The notes beneath the pieces were generated by a model. It was not told the origin of the DNA and made no database searches. It worked only from the letters and a program-made list of their open reading frames with translations. Positions 19,184-28,136 of a stretch of DNA of 64,000 nucleotides are shown in pieces. Source of the stretch: Gimesia chilikensis (GTDB taxonomy: Bacteria > Planctomycetota > Planctomycetia > Planctomycetales > Planctomycetaceae); the NCBI RefSeq assembly GCF_008329715.1, contig NZ_VTSR01000007.1, forward strand, positions 186,001-250,000, written 5' to 3'. The position numbers and the translations under genes are program-made. Within the stretch, counting starts at the first letter, position 1, and each line of letters begins with the position of its first letter.

Positions 19184-20161
19184 ATGAAGCATTCGTTTAC
19201 AAAACTCTCTTTTATGTTATTGGTGCTGTCGATTTTCATCGGGAATATTTCTTCACGCGCCGCGGAACCGGTTCAGAGAACAGTGACTGATTCCAAGACT
19301 AGCGAACCCGTGAAACAGGATTCTACGGATTCTGAGGAGAAACTGGTTCCCCTCAACCCACAGAAGACGGTGTTGCTGGACCTGGAACACAAGAAATTAT
19401 TTTTGAAAACGCACGTCTGTCTGGTCGAAGGCGTACTGGAGATGCTCTGTTGTAAGAAACAGACCAAAGAACACGAGTCTATTTTATCGATCGATTCTCC
19501 AGCGAAAGCGATACACGCCGGCCTGCTGGCGATTGGTGCGAAAGCGGGAACTCCGGTCCAGTTCACTCCCAAATTTAAACCTCCCACGGGGCAGAAACTG
19601 AATCTGATTCTGGAATGGAAAGACAAAGCAGGCAAAACGCATCGCGAAGAGGCACAGAAGTGGGTACGTACTTCGACCTCCCGTTACTTCACGGCGAAAC
19701 TGGATCAATTACCTCCCGGTGTGGTCATCGACAGAAAAACCGAACTACGGTACGACGACAAATACAAAGAATTGATCTGGTTCGGTGAGATGACCAAAGA
19801 AGAACGGGACCAGTTCCTGGCGAAATCAGATAACAAGACATATCAGGCAGCGATCAAAGATTTCTACGAAAAAACTCGTCCCCGGCTAATGGAAGCTGAC
19901 TGGGTTTTCGCTGGCAGCGGTTTCTCCGTCGATGAGATGACCGGTGAAAAATACTATCACGCCGAGAGTGGTGATCTGATCTGTGTTGCCAATTTTCCGA
20001 CGGCCACCATTGATGTCAGTATTGAAAGCTCTGCCTCTGGTGAAGGAAATCTGTTGTTTGAGGCGAACAAGGCCAAGATCCCACCGCGGGGGACTCCTGT
20101 GACAATTGAAATTTCGATTGCCCAGGAGAAGAAGCCCGCTAAAGAGAAATCAGCTGATTAG
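19184..20161 (+). CDS. Secreted YdjY-type domain protein
   Basis: 325 residues from ATG 19184 (GGGATGA upstream); the frame extends further only through weak starts. A signal peptide ends near SSRAAE. The central region (about 60-170: VLLDLEHKKLFLKTHVCLVEGVLEMLCC … ESILSIDSPAKAIHAGLLAIGAKAGTPVQF) matches the YdjY pattern common in planctomycetes, including the cysteine-bearing strand. The family has no assigned activity. The last 12 bases overlap the convergent TIM-barrel gene. Lysine-rich C terminus. Confidence 0.7.
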   Translation: MKHSFTKLSFMLLVLSIFIGNISSRAAEPVQRTVTDSKTSEPVKQDSTDSEEKLVPLNPQKTVLLDLEHKKLFLKTHVCLVEGVLEMLCCKKQTKEHESILSIDSPAKAIHAGLLAIGAKAGTPVQFTPKFKPPTGQKLNLILEWKDKAGKTHREEAQKWVRTSTSRYFTAKLDQLPPGVVIDRKTELRYDDKYKELIWFGEMTKEERDQFLAKSDNKTYQAAIKDFYEKTRPRLMEADWVFAGSGFSVDEMTGEKYYHAESGDLICVANFPTATIDVSIESSASGEGNLLFEANKAKIPPRGTPVTIEISIAQEKKPAKEKSAD

Positions 20162-21109
20162 AGCAAAAGCTTTCTTCATCGCCTTAGCTGTAGCGGCGAC
20201 GGCCTGATCGCCGGGCATTGCGCGGAGTGCTGCGTTGAAAGGTTCTGCTCTCACAGGGCCATCATAGCGAATTTCGTTCAGTGAATTGAGGAATGTAGCC
20301 AAATCGATCACGCCGGTCGCCATGGGCAGTTCGCGTTTCTGGTCAATCTGCTCATCGATTTCGAGCCCTTTTGGTGCGTCGTTCAGGTCAACGGCAACGA
20401 TCTGGTCATTGGTCAGTGCCAGTATATCATCCTTTGTTTCATGTGCCGTGTACCAGTGCCAGCTGTCCAGAATCAGTCCTGCCCCTTTGACGTCAATCGC
20501 AGCGATCAGTTCCTGGGTTTCGGGCAGGGAGTGAATGAACGGGTATTTTTTACTGGACCAGAGAGTTTTCGGACCAACATATTCCAGTCCGAATCGGAGA
20601 CCATGGTCTGCCAGAATCTGTGTGACCGCTTTCAGACGTTTGGCGTGACGTTTGAAGTTGGCGTTATAGGTCAGCTCTGCATGCGTGGGCATCAGCCAGG
20701 TACCTGTGCGGGTGACACCGGCCCGTTGAAGTGAGGTGGCGTAGGCGGGAAGCGCCTGTAGTCCCTGCTGGAATTTCGCCTCGTCATTGCGAAAATCGAC
20801 GGGCATCCCCGCGGCACTGAAAACCAGTTTTTTGCTCTTCAGTTCTGAATTTAATTCGTCCAGTTGACTGTCGGTGAGTTTTCCCAGGTAGCCGGCATCA
20901 GGAACGACGGCTTCAAAGCCATATTTGTGAGCATAATCAATGGCCTGTCTCTGATCTGCTTTCACGCCAATCCGCCCGCAGGAGAGATCCAGTTTCATTA
21001 AACGGGGCTGAGATTTTGTACTAAGTGCACTTGAAGCAAGTTGAGAAAAAGTTCCTGTGAACAGAGTGGCAGTAGCTGTCTGGAGGAATGAGCGCCGGGA
21101 AAATTGCAT
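20150..21109 (-). CDS. Tat-exported sugar phosphate isomerase/epimerase-like protein
   Basis: 319 residues. A twin-arginine signal is clear at the N terminus (FSRRSFLQTATATLF). AAAGGGA lies upstream of ATG 21109. The rest fits the xylose isomerase-like TIM barrel (AP_endonuc_2): the start LDLSCGRIGVKADQRQAIDYAHKYGFEAV, then FGLEYVGPKTLW, GLILDSWHWYTA with the metal-binding DxxH-type segment, and DLNDAPKG. Such exported barrels occur in planctomycete sugar catabolism gene sets. Two short inverted repeats lie in its upstream region. Exact sugar unknown. Confidence 0.8.
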   Translation of the reverse strand: MQFSRRSFLQTATATLFTGTFSQLASSALSTKSQPRLMKLDLSCGRIGVKADQRQAIDYAHKYGFEAVVPDAGYLGKLTDSQLDELNSELKSKKLVFSAAGMPVDFRNDEAKFQQGLQALPAYATSLQRAGVTRTGTWLMPTHAELTYNANFKRHAKRLKAVTQILADHGLRFGLEYVGPKTLWSSKKYPFIHSLPETQELIAAIDVKGAGLILDSWHWYTAHETKDDILALTNDQIVAVDLNDAPKGLEIDEQIDQKRELPMATGVIDLATFLNSLNEIRYDGPVRAEPFNAALRAMPGDQAVAATAKAMKKAFALIS

Positions 21110-21756
21110 CGTGTTGTCCCTTTCGAAGACAAAGACAGGGAATCCCTGTGGAGTATTTTGTGACAGGTATGAATATAACTCATTCTAAATGAGCATCTTA
21201 GAAAAATAAAATGTGTTTGATGTTTTTTGGTGCTCTGACAGAGTTGGCAGCCAACTTCAGGCGTTAATTCATCCTGTTAATATGGGGGCTTCTGGTTGAA
21301 AGTGTCAGTTTGATCTGATCTGAACCCTGAGGCCTGTCAGAACATGCAGGATTCAATGAGCGGGCCGAGTTTTGTTAATAATCTCCCGGGAAAGATGTCG
21401 ATTTTTCTTCTATAACCACCCCCGAAATGATCAATGTCCACCCACAACAGTGAGGTTGTGGCAGATTCAGAGACTATCAGGATCGGGAATACGCAGATTG
21501 CGTAATGTTCTCCGGTTTTGAAACAGGGCCGTTTTGTCGATGAACGCTCCGATTTCAAATGGATGAGAGCACATACTTTTATGGGAACAAACATCCGTCA
21601 GACGCACAAAGGGAATACCGTGTGCTGGCCAGATCACATCACCACGACGGGCAAGCCCGAGCGACGTCTTTTCACGGATGAGTGGATCCCGGATCAAGGA
21701 TTCAGTTCAGACAAGACGGTGCCTTGCAGTTTCTTAATGAAAAGGAACGGTACCGC
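21110..21756. other. 647-base intergenic region with two short palindromes
   Basis: No convincing gene. It separates the divergent TIM-barrel gene from the DUF1571 gene. ACAGGG-AAT-CCCTGT (21135-21149) and CTCATT-CTA-AATGAG (21179-21193) are near-perfect inverted repeats 26-85 bases upstream of the TIM-barrel start, possible operators. Overlapping weak open frames in both directions have no signal sequence or known motif, so I leave them out. The right part must carry the DUF1571 promoter and leader; I cannot place -35/-10 boxes with confidence. Confidence 0.5.
21135..21149. promoter_or_regulatory. Inverted repeat ACAGGG-N3-CCCTGT upstream of TIM-barrel gene
   Basis: A 6-3-6 perfect dyad 26 bases upstream of the minus-strand ATG at 21109. 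Position and symmetry suit a regulator binding site or short leader hairpin. No regulator gene adjacent, so the assignment is inference. Confidence 0.3.
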
Positions 21757-22743
21757 ATGATGCGCATGCTTAAACACAGGTCCAAACAACAACTCCCGAA
21801 CATGGTGGCTTCCGCCATTCTGTCTGCTGCGATTGGTGTGTTGTATTTTAGTTACGATCCATCTCCGGCTGACGCCGATCCCAACGATATGGCAGTGGTC
21901 GCTGCTCGACCGGTTCCAGTTCCGGTGATTGCTTACAAACCAACGGAACTTTCAGAGTCCAATCAGGATATCAAACAGGATGGTCAGGCTCAGACTCAGC
22001 AGCAGCCCGGTACTTTAACCGGACGGATGGCTCTGCTGATGAATCAGTTGCTGCTGGAAAAAGGCTGCCGTCTGCTGGATTCCGTCTCTAATTACACAAC
22101 CACCTTCTCCAAACAGGAATACATTGGTGGTGCCCTCTCCGAGAACCAGGTTATTAACCTGAAATGTCGCCACAAGCCCTTCAGCGTTTATATGAAGTGG
22201 GTTGTAGGAGATAAAGGTCAGGAACTGCTTTACGTTGATGGTGAAAATGATCAGAAAATGCTGGTCAAGATGGGCGGTCTGAAAGGTCGCCTGATGCCGA
22301 CGCTGAAGCTGGATCCCCACGGATCACTGGCTCTGCAGGAATCACGTTACCCCATTACCAAGGCCGGTATTCGAGCATTGGCGGAAGAAATTATTGGTTT
22401 TCGTAAGAAAGACCTCGCCGAGAATCTGAATACCGAATGTGTGATGCTCAGTAATCAGAAATTCGATGGTAAAGACTGCTACTGCTTCATCGCTCACTTT
22501 GCGAATGCAAAAGAATCACCGACCTATCGGAAATCAGTGATTTATATTGATCAGGAATCCTGTCTGCCGGTGTTCGTACGCGGCTTTGGCTGGCCACGGG
22601 AAGAAATGGCTTCTGCCTCTCCCGAAGAACTGGATGAACAGACTCTGATTGAATCCTATTCATTCACTGATATCAATCTGAAATCAGAGCTGGCAACAGC
22701 TGATTTCAGCGAATCCAACTCTGATTATCGTTTCCGCCGCTAA
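21757..22743 (+). CDS. DUF1571 family membrane-anchored protein
   Basis: 328 residues from ATG 21757 with AAAGGAA at 21741-21747; the frame upstream to 21682 has no good start. An N-terminal helix (about 17-36) anchors or exports the protein. The body (from about residue 95: LLEKGCRLLDSVSNYTTTFSKQEYIGGALSE … VYMKWVVGDKGQELLYVDGEN) fits DUF1571, which structurally resembles outer-membrane lipoprotein sorting folds such as LolA. No activity assigned in the family. Acts in the periplasm by inference. Single gene with a long upstream region. Confidence 0.8.
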   Translation: MMRMLKHRSKQQLPNMVASAILSAAIGVLYFSYDPSPADADPNDMAVVAARPVPVPVIAYKPTELSESNQDIKQDGQAQTQQQPGTLTGRMALLMNQLLLEKGCRLLDSVSNYTTTFSKQEYIGGALSENQVINLKCRHKPFSVYMKWVVGDKGQELLYVDGENDQKMLVKMGGLKGRLMPTLKLDPHGSLALQESRYPITKAGIRALAEEIIGFRKKDLAENLNTECVMLSNQKFDGKDCYCFIAHFANAKESPTYRKSVIYIDQESCLPVFVRGFGWPREEMASASPEELDEQTLIESYSFTDINLKSELATADFSESNSDYRFRR

Positions 22744-22796
22744 GCGGAACGTTTCTAATAGATGAGTCGAGCATAATCGCCTGTCTTGAGCTCTTG

Positions 22797-23639
22797 TCAG
22801 AGCTTGAGATGGGCGATTGCTTCTTCCGGGGGCATGATATAGCTGAGATAGAAGGGCCCGAACTCAGCGTACTTGGCAGAGGCTTTATCGAACCGCATCG
22901 TGTATACGATTTCTTTAATCGGTTCTGGTGCCCTGCCCCACAGCGTGACACCCCATTCCCAGTCGTCAAAGCCGGTTGATGCTGTAATCACCTGAACGAC
23001 CCGCCCCGCGAACTTCATGCCGCTCAGACCGTGTTCTGCCATCATGTGATAACGGCTGCTGAAGGGCTCCATGTACCAGTTCGCACCGGGAACCCGTGAT
23101 TTATTCATCGGGTAGAAAGTGCAGACGGGGAAGTCAGGAAATTCGGGGTACACCCGCTGTTGATTCATCGCTGGCAGACGTCCTTCGTAAGCCTTGAGCT
23201 TCGCCTGGAATGCCGGGCTGTCAGGATCAGTTCCCTCCTGCTTGAGTTTGTCCGCATACTGTTCCAGTGTGGGAACGTATTCGGAGATCTCCGTGAGCGA
23301 CACAAAAGAATAGGTGGGAATGAGCGCGGGACCCACCCCACAGGATCGAATGGCATGTTTAATGCCATCGATCTTGATCGGATCCGGATCCATGATCAAT
23401 ACCTGCAGATCGGCTTTATGGCCGGTAACGACAGACGTTTGAATCCGTACAGGAGCGTTTTCCTGATCGGGGTCCAGGATGGCTGCCAGTTCCCGACGAC
23501 CGCTGTCGCGAGTGGACTGATCAATCTGGTTTAGGATTCCCTGATCGACACGGTAATACAGATGCAGGCAGTGCCAGCCTTCCGTCATGTTTGCTGTCGG
23601 ATCAGGAAGTGGAGCAGATGTATGGGGAGGACGATTCAC
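22797..23639 (-). CDS. hemQ: Hydrogen peroxide-dependent haem synthase / chlorite dismutase family
   Basis: 280 residues from GTG 23639, supported by AAAGG; an ATG at 23588 would drop 17 N-terminal residues. The C-terminal block DDWEWGVTLWGRAPEPIKEIVYTMRFDKASAKYAEFGPFYLS is close to the HemQ signature (EW..TLF … YEMRFDEASARYAEFGPF). HemQ decarboxylates coproheme to haem b in the coproporphyrin pathway. The distal glutamine or arginine that separates HemQ from true chlorite dismutase cannot be judged without an alignment; HemQ is the safer name for a planctomycete. Cytosolic. Confidence 0.85.
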   Translation of the reverse strand: MNRPPHTSAPLPDPTANMTEGWHCLHLYYRVDQGILNQIDQSTRDSGRRELAAILDPDQENAPVRIQTSVVTGHKADLQVLIMDPDPIKIDGIKHAIRSCGVGPALIPTYSFVSLTEISEYVPTLEQYADKLKQEGTDPDSPAFQAKLKAYEGRLPAMNQQRVYPEFPDFPVCTFYPMNKSRVPGANWYMEPFSSRYHMMAEHGLSGMKFAGRVVQVITASTGFDDWEWGVTLWGRAPEPIKEIVYTMRFDKASAKYAEFGPFYLSYIMPPEEAIAHLKL

Positions 23640-23805
23640 GTCGAAAAACCTTTAAGCTTGGAAACTCTATTTCTGTCTCATTATTGTAGACTGCCGGAAA
23701 CCTACTTTTTCGTCTCAGGCAGGTTCAATCGATTATAACGGCGCGCACGCTCTGAGCAAACGCTGAGCGCGTCTGGTGATTGCCTGTATCCAGAAATCGT
23801 GGCTT

Positions 23806-25908
23806 TTATTTTTCGATTTGCAGCTGTTTTTCCTGCCAGCCCATCTGTTTGCCGACCTCGGTTGCATATTTCCAGTCCTCTGGATCAACCTGGTTGAGTT
23901 TGACCGGAGTGCGACTGGCGGCCATGCTCAGAGCCTGTGGCAGGTCCAGGAATCGCAGAATGTTCAGGAGCGCAGGCCCCTGCTGGTGCGATGCCGGCAT
24001 ACCGGACAGTTCCAGCTGACCGATTCCTTGTTCGAACAGTGACGCATACAGACTTAGGGCGGCGGCTTCTCCGCTGGCCTTTAGTGACAGATTTGCCTTT
24101 TTGAATTCCGGCTGTGCCTTCAGTTGCTGAATCGCCTGGCGGATATCCCAGATCTGCATCCCTTCGAGTGACTGCCCCAGCAGATAGAAACGGCGGCGGA
24201 TCTGAACCTGTTTACGTGGATCCTGATTCCACTGATCCAGTCCCACGCCTCGTGGAGTGAAGTAAACCAGGGCCGTCTGTTCCTGCTGCACACGCTGCTG
24301 CATCTCTTTATAAAGTGAAGAAGCTTTCTCGGGTGACTGCTGTGCGTCCTCTTTTGTAGAAAAGAGGGGAGCCAGTGCAGCCTGAAATTGATCCCACTCT
24401 GCCTGATTTAAGACATTCAGAGTCACTTCAGAGACGGTTTTCGAATGGTCCGGCAGAACGATAAACAGTTTCAGGGGGACATGTTTCTGACTCTCAAACG
24501 AAATTGTTTTCAGAGTAAGCCCATCACGATGACTGGTTTCCACCTTGACGTTCGGATTAACCTTTTCAGGCCAGGCGCGGAAGGTTTTTTTGAGCAACAG
24601 GTTTTTCCATTTTTCCGTCATCTGATGCCATTCTGCCGAGTCCTGTGGAATTTCTGGTTTGGCTGTAGCGACGAACGATTCCTGGATTTTCGCATTTTTC
24701 TGATCTGCGGGCAGTTTCTTGAAGACACGTAATTCTTCAGGGCTGTGAAACTTCGTGGCAGCCATCTCAATCAAGGAGTCATCCCCTTTCAGATAATGGT
24801 TGAACCAGCGAAACGCATGAATTCGCAGTTCCTGGGTATCCTTATGGGGGCCTTCTGTGATCTGCAGTCCCAGATGCTCCGGGACACCGTACAGTTCATA
24901 AATCTTCATGGTAGAGTTATAGACGTCGACCACGCCATCCAGGGGGAAGATACTGTCTTTGTCGGTGTTGGAAATCAACAGGGGCCGGGGAGCCACCAGG
25001 GCGGCGACCTGGGCGTAGTCCCACTGGTAAGTATTGACCATGAACATGCAGTCGCAGTGTCCTTCGACTGCCCCGTCAATGACATAATTCTTTAGATTCG
25101 TAATACCTGCCACTGGAACAGCTGCTTTGATGCGCTCGTCCAGAGCTGCGATCCACCAGCTGTAAGCGCCCCCGCCAGAACGTCCGGTGACCCCGAGCTT
25201 CTCTCCATCAACTTCGGGACGTGATTGCAGATAGTCCAGTGCGCGAATACAGTTCCAGGCTTCTACTCCAGCGGGCGTGTATCCCCGGGAGAGCCACCAC
25301 CACATGCCTTCCCTGTAGGTACCATGGTGCAGACCTTCGATTTCCCCCAGTTGTAGAGTGTCGATTGTCAGGCAGACATAGCCGTTGCGAGCAAACCATT
25401 CGCCGTGGTGCTGGTAATGCACTTTATTGCCGTAGCTGATGCCATTCTTTTTGACGCCCCCGTGCCCACATACATACAGAATCGCGGGAACCTTACCTTC
25501 CTGTTTGAGAGGTCGATAGAGATTGCCGGTAACGTACAACCCAGGACGCGACTGAAACGTGATGTTTTCAACGATGAATCCGTCGCTCTCGATCTTACCT
25601 GTGATTTCTGGTTTCAGATCTGTTTTGGGGGGAAGCGGCGAAAGTCCCAGCATTTCGAACAGCTGCTCTCGATATTGCTTTCGCTTCTGTTCCCAGGTCT
25701 TGAGGTCTTTAATGTCAGCCAGACTGCGATCAGCGAGACGCACTGCATGAAGCTTGAAGTAATCGCTCAGGTTTTGATCTGCCTGGGAGGGACCGAGCAC
25801 TTTGCGGCGGTCCTGTACTTTGTCTGCTGCCAGCGTCATGGTGGATTGCAGGAAGAGTCCGGCCAGGGTCAAAACGAGCCAAGTTCGTCGGAAGGATGTG
25901 TGAGCCAT
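23806..25908 (-). CDS. Secreted acetyl xylan esterase-like alpha/beta hydrolase
   Basis: 700 residues with signal peptide (LVLTLAGLFLQSTMTLAAD); AGGAT before ATG 25908. The catalytic core is the acetyl-xylan-esterase/dienelactone-like hydrolase: YVCGHGGVKKNG oxyanion region, nucleophile GRSGGG (GVTGRSGGGAYSWWIAAL), and a probable Asp/His pair later (SNTDKDSIF, GPHKDTQELRIHAF). About twice the usual hydrolase size: residues from about 430 form a second domain of unknown type, common among planctomycete relatives. Probably removes acetyl or similar esters from polysaccharides outside the cytoplasm. Substrate inferred. Confidence 0.82.
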   Translation of the reverse strand: MAHTSFRRTWLVLTLAGLFLQSTMTLAADKVQDRRKVLGPSQADQNLSDYFKLHAVRLADRSLADIKDLKTWEQKRKQYREQLFEMLGLSPLPPKTDLKPEITGKIESDGFIVENITFQSRPGLYVTGNLYRPLKQEGKVPAILYVCGHGGVKKNGISYGNKVHYQHHGEWFARNGYVCLTIDTLQLGEIEGLHHGTYREGMWWWLSRGYTPAGVEAWNCIRALDYLQSRPEVDGEKLGVTGRSGGGAYSWWIAALDERIKAAVPVAGITNLKNYVIDGAVEGHCDCMFMVNTYQWDYAQVAALVAPRPLLISNTDKDSIFPLDGVVDVYNSTMKIYELYGVPEHLGLQITEGPHKDTQELRIHAFRWFNHYLKGDDSLIEMAATKFHSPEELRVFKKLPADQKNAKIQESFVATAKPEIPQDSAEWHQMTEKWKNLLLKKTFRAWPEKVNPNVKVETSHRDGLTLKTISFESQKHVPLKLFIVLPDHSKTVSEVTLNVLNQAEWDQFQAALAPLFSTKEDAQQSPEKASSLYKEMQQRVQQEQTALVYFTPRGVGLDQWNQDPRKQVQIRRRFYLLGQSLEGMQIWDIRQAIQQLKAQPEFKKANLSLKASGEAAALSLYASLFEQGIGQLELSGMPASHQQGPALLNILRFLDLPQALSMAASRTPVKLNQVDPEDWKYATEVGKQMGWQEKQLQIEK

Positions 25909-26217
25909 GGTTAATCCTGTCGATGGTTGAGGGCGGGATTGGAGGGAGTCAGGGTTCGTTAATAATGCTTATTATTGTATCAGCGTTCAGACGCTTTGTC
26001 AGTCTTGGGCGTCTGATTCTCTGTTATCACAGATATTTCAGGTTTTGTCTGAATAAAAACAGGTCAGCAGCACTCTTTCATGCAGAAACATCCATGGGGC
26101 AGCGAACCCCTTGTGGGGCCTGATGGTCTTCCTGTTAGAGATTCTTCAGCAAACTGGTTTCCGGGCTGAAGAACGCGTTGTTGACCTTCCTGGAAACCAG
26201 ACTGATGGAATACTCTG
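25909..26217. other. 309-base divergent intergenic region
   Basis: Lies between the minus-strand esterase and the plus-strand ClpB-like gene and must contain both promoters. AT-rich stretches occur near 25960-25985, but I cannot assign promoter boxes. No tRNA, repeat or ORF with support. Confidence 0.5.
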
Positions 26218-28083
26218 ATGTCAAAACAGACAAACAATCTGCAAGCAGTGCTGAATAAATGGCTCGAGCGAGATCTGACGAAAGAAGCAGACACGGGGAA
26301 ACTCTCTCCAGTGTTTCTGATGGATGACCTGGTTTGTGATGTGACCGATATCATCAATGCAGACCGCTTCCCTATTTTGTATGGCGGGAGTGGTGTGGGA
26401 AAATCCTCGGTCATCCACAAGCTGGTAGCACTTTCAGGAGCTGGACAGGGACCGGAAGCATTGCAGGGAACGCGGATTCTCAAACTCTCGTTTCGACGAG
26501 CCCTGGCCAGTCTCAAAAAAGAAGATCAGCTGCGCGGTGAATTTCAGAAACTGCTCGATCTGTTACTGGAAACAGATGAGAATATCGTTCCGTTTTTCTC
26601 TGACATGGAGATCCTGAACGACTATTATCTGCAGCCGTTGTTACAGTCTTACGCCTATCAGACTCAGCGTCCCCTGCTGGCCGAAGGAGATCGGACCAGC
26701 GTGGAGGCGATGTTTGAAAACTATCCGGATCTGGAAAGCCATTTTGTCGCTCTGAAAGTTGATGAGCCGGACTTGTCAACGGCCCGACAGATTGTAAGCC
26801 ACTGGTCCGAATATCAGCAGCAGACGGATCGAGTTCGGATTACGGAGACCGCGCAGGAAGAAGCGTTGCTGTTATCGCACCGTTTTCTCTCCCGACTGAA
26901 TATGCCTCGTAAGGTGCTGGACCTGTTGAATCAGGTCAAGGTAGTGCGGAAAAAAGCTCGTAAAGTTAATGGACGGGATGTCATTGATCGATTTCACCAG
27001 GTACACAAGGTTCCGTTGTCCCTGATTGATCCCGCAATCAAGCTCGAACTGCAACAGGTACGAGCACACTTTGCTGAGACTGTCCTGGGGCAGGATCAGG
27101 CTGTGGATGCGGTCGTGCGGATGATTGGTACGATTAAGGCGGGTTTGAGTGATATACGTCGTCCACTGGGAGCGTTCCTGTTCGCGGGACCGACGGGAGT
27201 GGGTAAAACGCATATCGCACAGAAACTGTCTGAATATCTGCTGGGACGGCCGGACAGCATGGTTCGATTGAATATGGCAGATTTCCAGACGGAAGTATCT
27301 GCCTTGACTTTGTTCGGTGATCCGGAGGCCTATGCGTTATCCAAACGCCAGGGACTACTGACCCAGCGTCTGCAGGGGCAGTCATTCACGGTGCTGTTAC
27401 TGGATGAATTTGAGAAGTGTGCACCGCCTGTTCTGGACCGCTTTATGCAGTTAATCGATGAAGGCTGTTTCATTAATGGAACGGGCGAGACGGTTTCCTG
27501 CCGTTCGACTGTGATTATTGCTACCACGAACGCAGGAGCTGAGCTTTATCGTAAGAGTCTGATCGGTTTTGCAGATGGAGTGTCATCTCAACTGGAGATG
27601 GAACAGGCAATGCAGCGGCGGCTGATGGAACATTTCCGTTTCGAATTTTTGAATCGCTTTGACGAAATCGTGTATTTCCACGCGTTGAATGCGGGTCACA
27701 TTCGGGCAATTGCCGCTTGCGAACTGGGGCTGTTACAGAACCGCATTGGTTTGAAGCGGCACCGGATTTCCATTCAGCCGGATCGGTCAATTCTGGACTG
27801 GCTGGCATTGAAAGGGTATGACCCTTACTTTGGTGCCCGTTTTTTAAGACGGACGATTGAGCGTTATGTCACCCCCGTGATTGCGGATGTGATTAACTCT
27901 CAATCATTGGAAAAAGGGACTACACTCGAACTCTCATTCGAGGGACAGCAGGTCGTAGTCCGTTTTGCCAGGAAACAGTCTGATGATTCGAACCGGGAGC
28001 AGACTGCCACGTTTGCGGGAAAACCCGTGGCTGAAAAGTCTTTGCCTGGTCGCAAGAAGGAACGATCGACTACAGCGGTCTGA
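26218..28083 (+). CDS. Divergent ClpB-like double AAA+ ATPase
   Basis: 621 residues, cytosolic. Layout follows ClpB/ClpA: first AAA domain about 40-245 with Walker A GGSGVGKSS (56-64) but a degraded Walker B (FFSDMEIL) and ESHF (173-176) where the arginine finger ERRF is expected; linker; second AAA domain about 280-600 with Walker A GPTGVGKT (324-331), Walker B LLLDEFEK (393-400), sensor ATTNAG, arginine finger FLNRFDEI and sensor 2 GARFLRRTIERY. No ClpB N domain, no middle coiled coil, and no GYVG-type pore loop in 366-381. C-terminal tail basic and disordered. Intact D2 suggests ATPase activity; unfolding activity is doubtful. Confidence 0.8.
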   Translation: MSKQTNNLQAVLNKWLERDLTKEADTGKLSPVFLMDDLVCDVTDIINADRFPILYGGSGVGKSSVIHKLVALSGAGQGPEALQGTRILKLSFRRALASLKKEDQLRGEFQKLLDLLLETDENIVPFFSDMEILNDYYLQPLLQSYAYQTQRPLLAEGDRTSVEAMFENYPDLESHFVALKVDEPDLSTARQIVSHWSEYQQQTDRVRITETAQEEALLLSHRFLSRLNMPRKVLDLLNQVKVVRKKARKVNGRDVIDRFHQVHKVPLSLIDPAIKLELQQVRAHFAETVLGQDQAVDAVVRMIGTIKAGLSDIRRPLGAFLFAGPTGVGKTHIAQKLSEYLLGRPDSMVRLNMADFQTEVSALTLFGDPEAYALSKRQGLLTQRLQGQSFTVLLLDEFEKCAPPVLDRFMQLIDEGCFINGTGETVSCRSTVIIATTNAGAELYRKSLIGFADGVSSQLEMEQAMQRRLMEHFRFEFLNRFDEIVYFHALNAGHIRAIAACELGLLQNRIGLKRHRISIQPDRSILDWLALKGYDPYFGARFLRRTIERYVTPVIADVINSQSLEKGTTLELSFEGQQVVVRFARKQSDDSNREQTATFAGKPVAEKSLPGRKKERSTTAV

Positions 28084-28094
28084 ATCGAAGGACG

Positions 28095-28129
28095 CCGGTA
28101 GGCCATACTCAAGTGTGGCCTACCGGTTT
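28095..28129. terminator. Intrinsic terminator between ClpB-like gene and convergent helicase
   Basis: CCGGTAGGCCATAC pairs with GTGTGGCCTACCGG across a TCAA loop (stem about 14 pairs including one G-T), followed by TTTATT. It lies 12 bases after the ATPase stop and 8 bases before the helicase stop. Best suited to the + strand; the minus-strand side lacks a U tract. Confidence 0.75.
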
Positions 28130-28136
28130 ATTCCTA

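Noticed and set aside
21467..21760. Overlapping small open frames on both strands in the 21-kb intergenic region
   Set aside because: No ribosome site, signal peptide or motif; composition unlike neighbours. The right one overlaps the DUF1571 start.
22797..23639. Calling this gene chlorite dismutase
   Set aside because: The C-terminal block matches HemQ, and no perchlorate genes are nearby.
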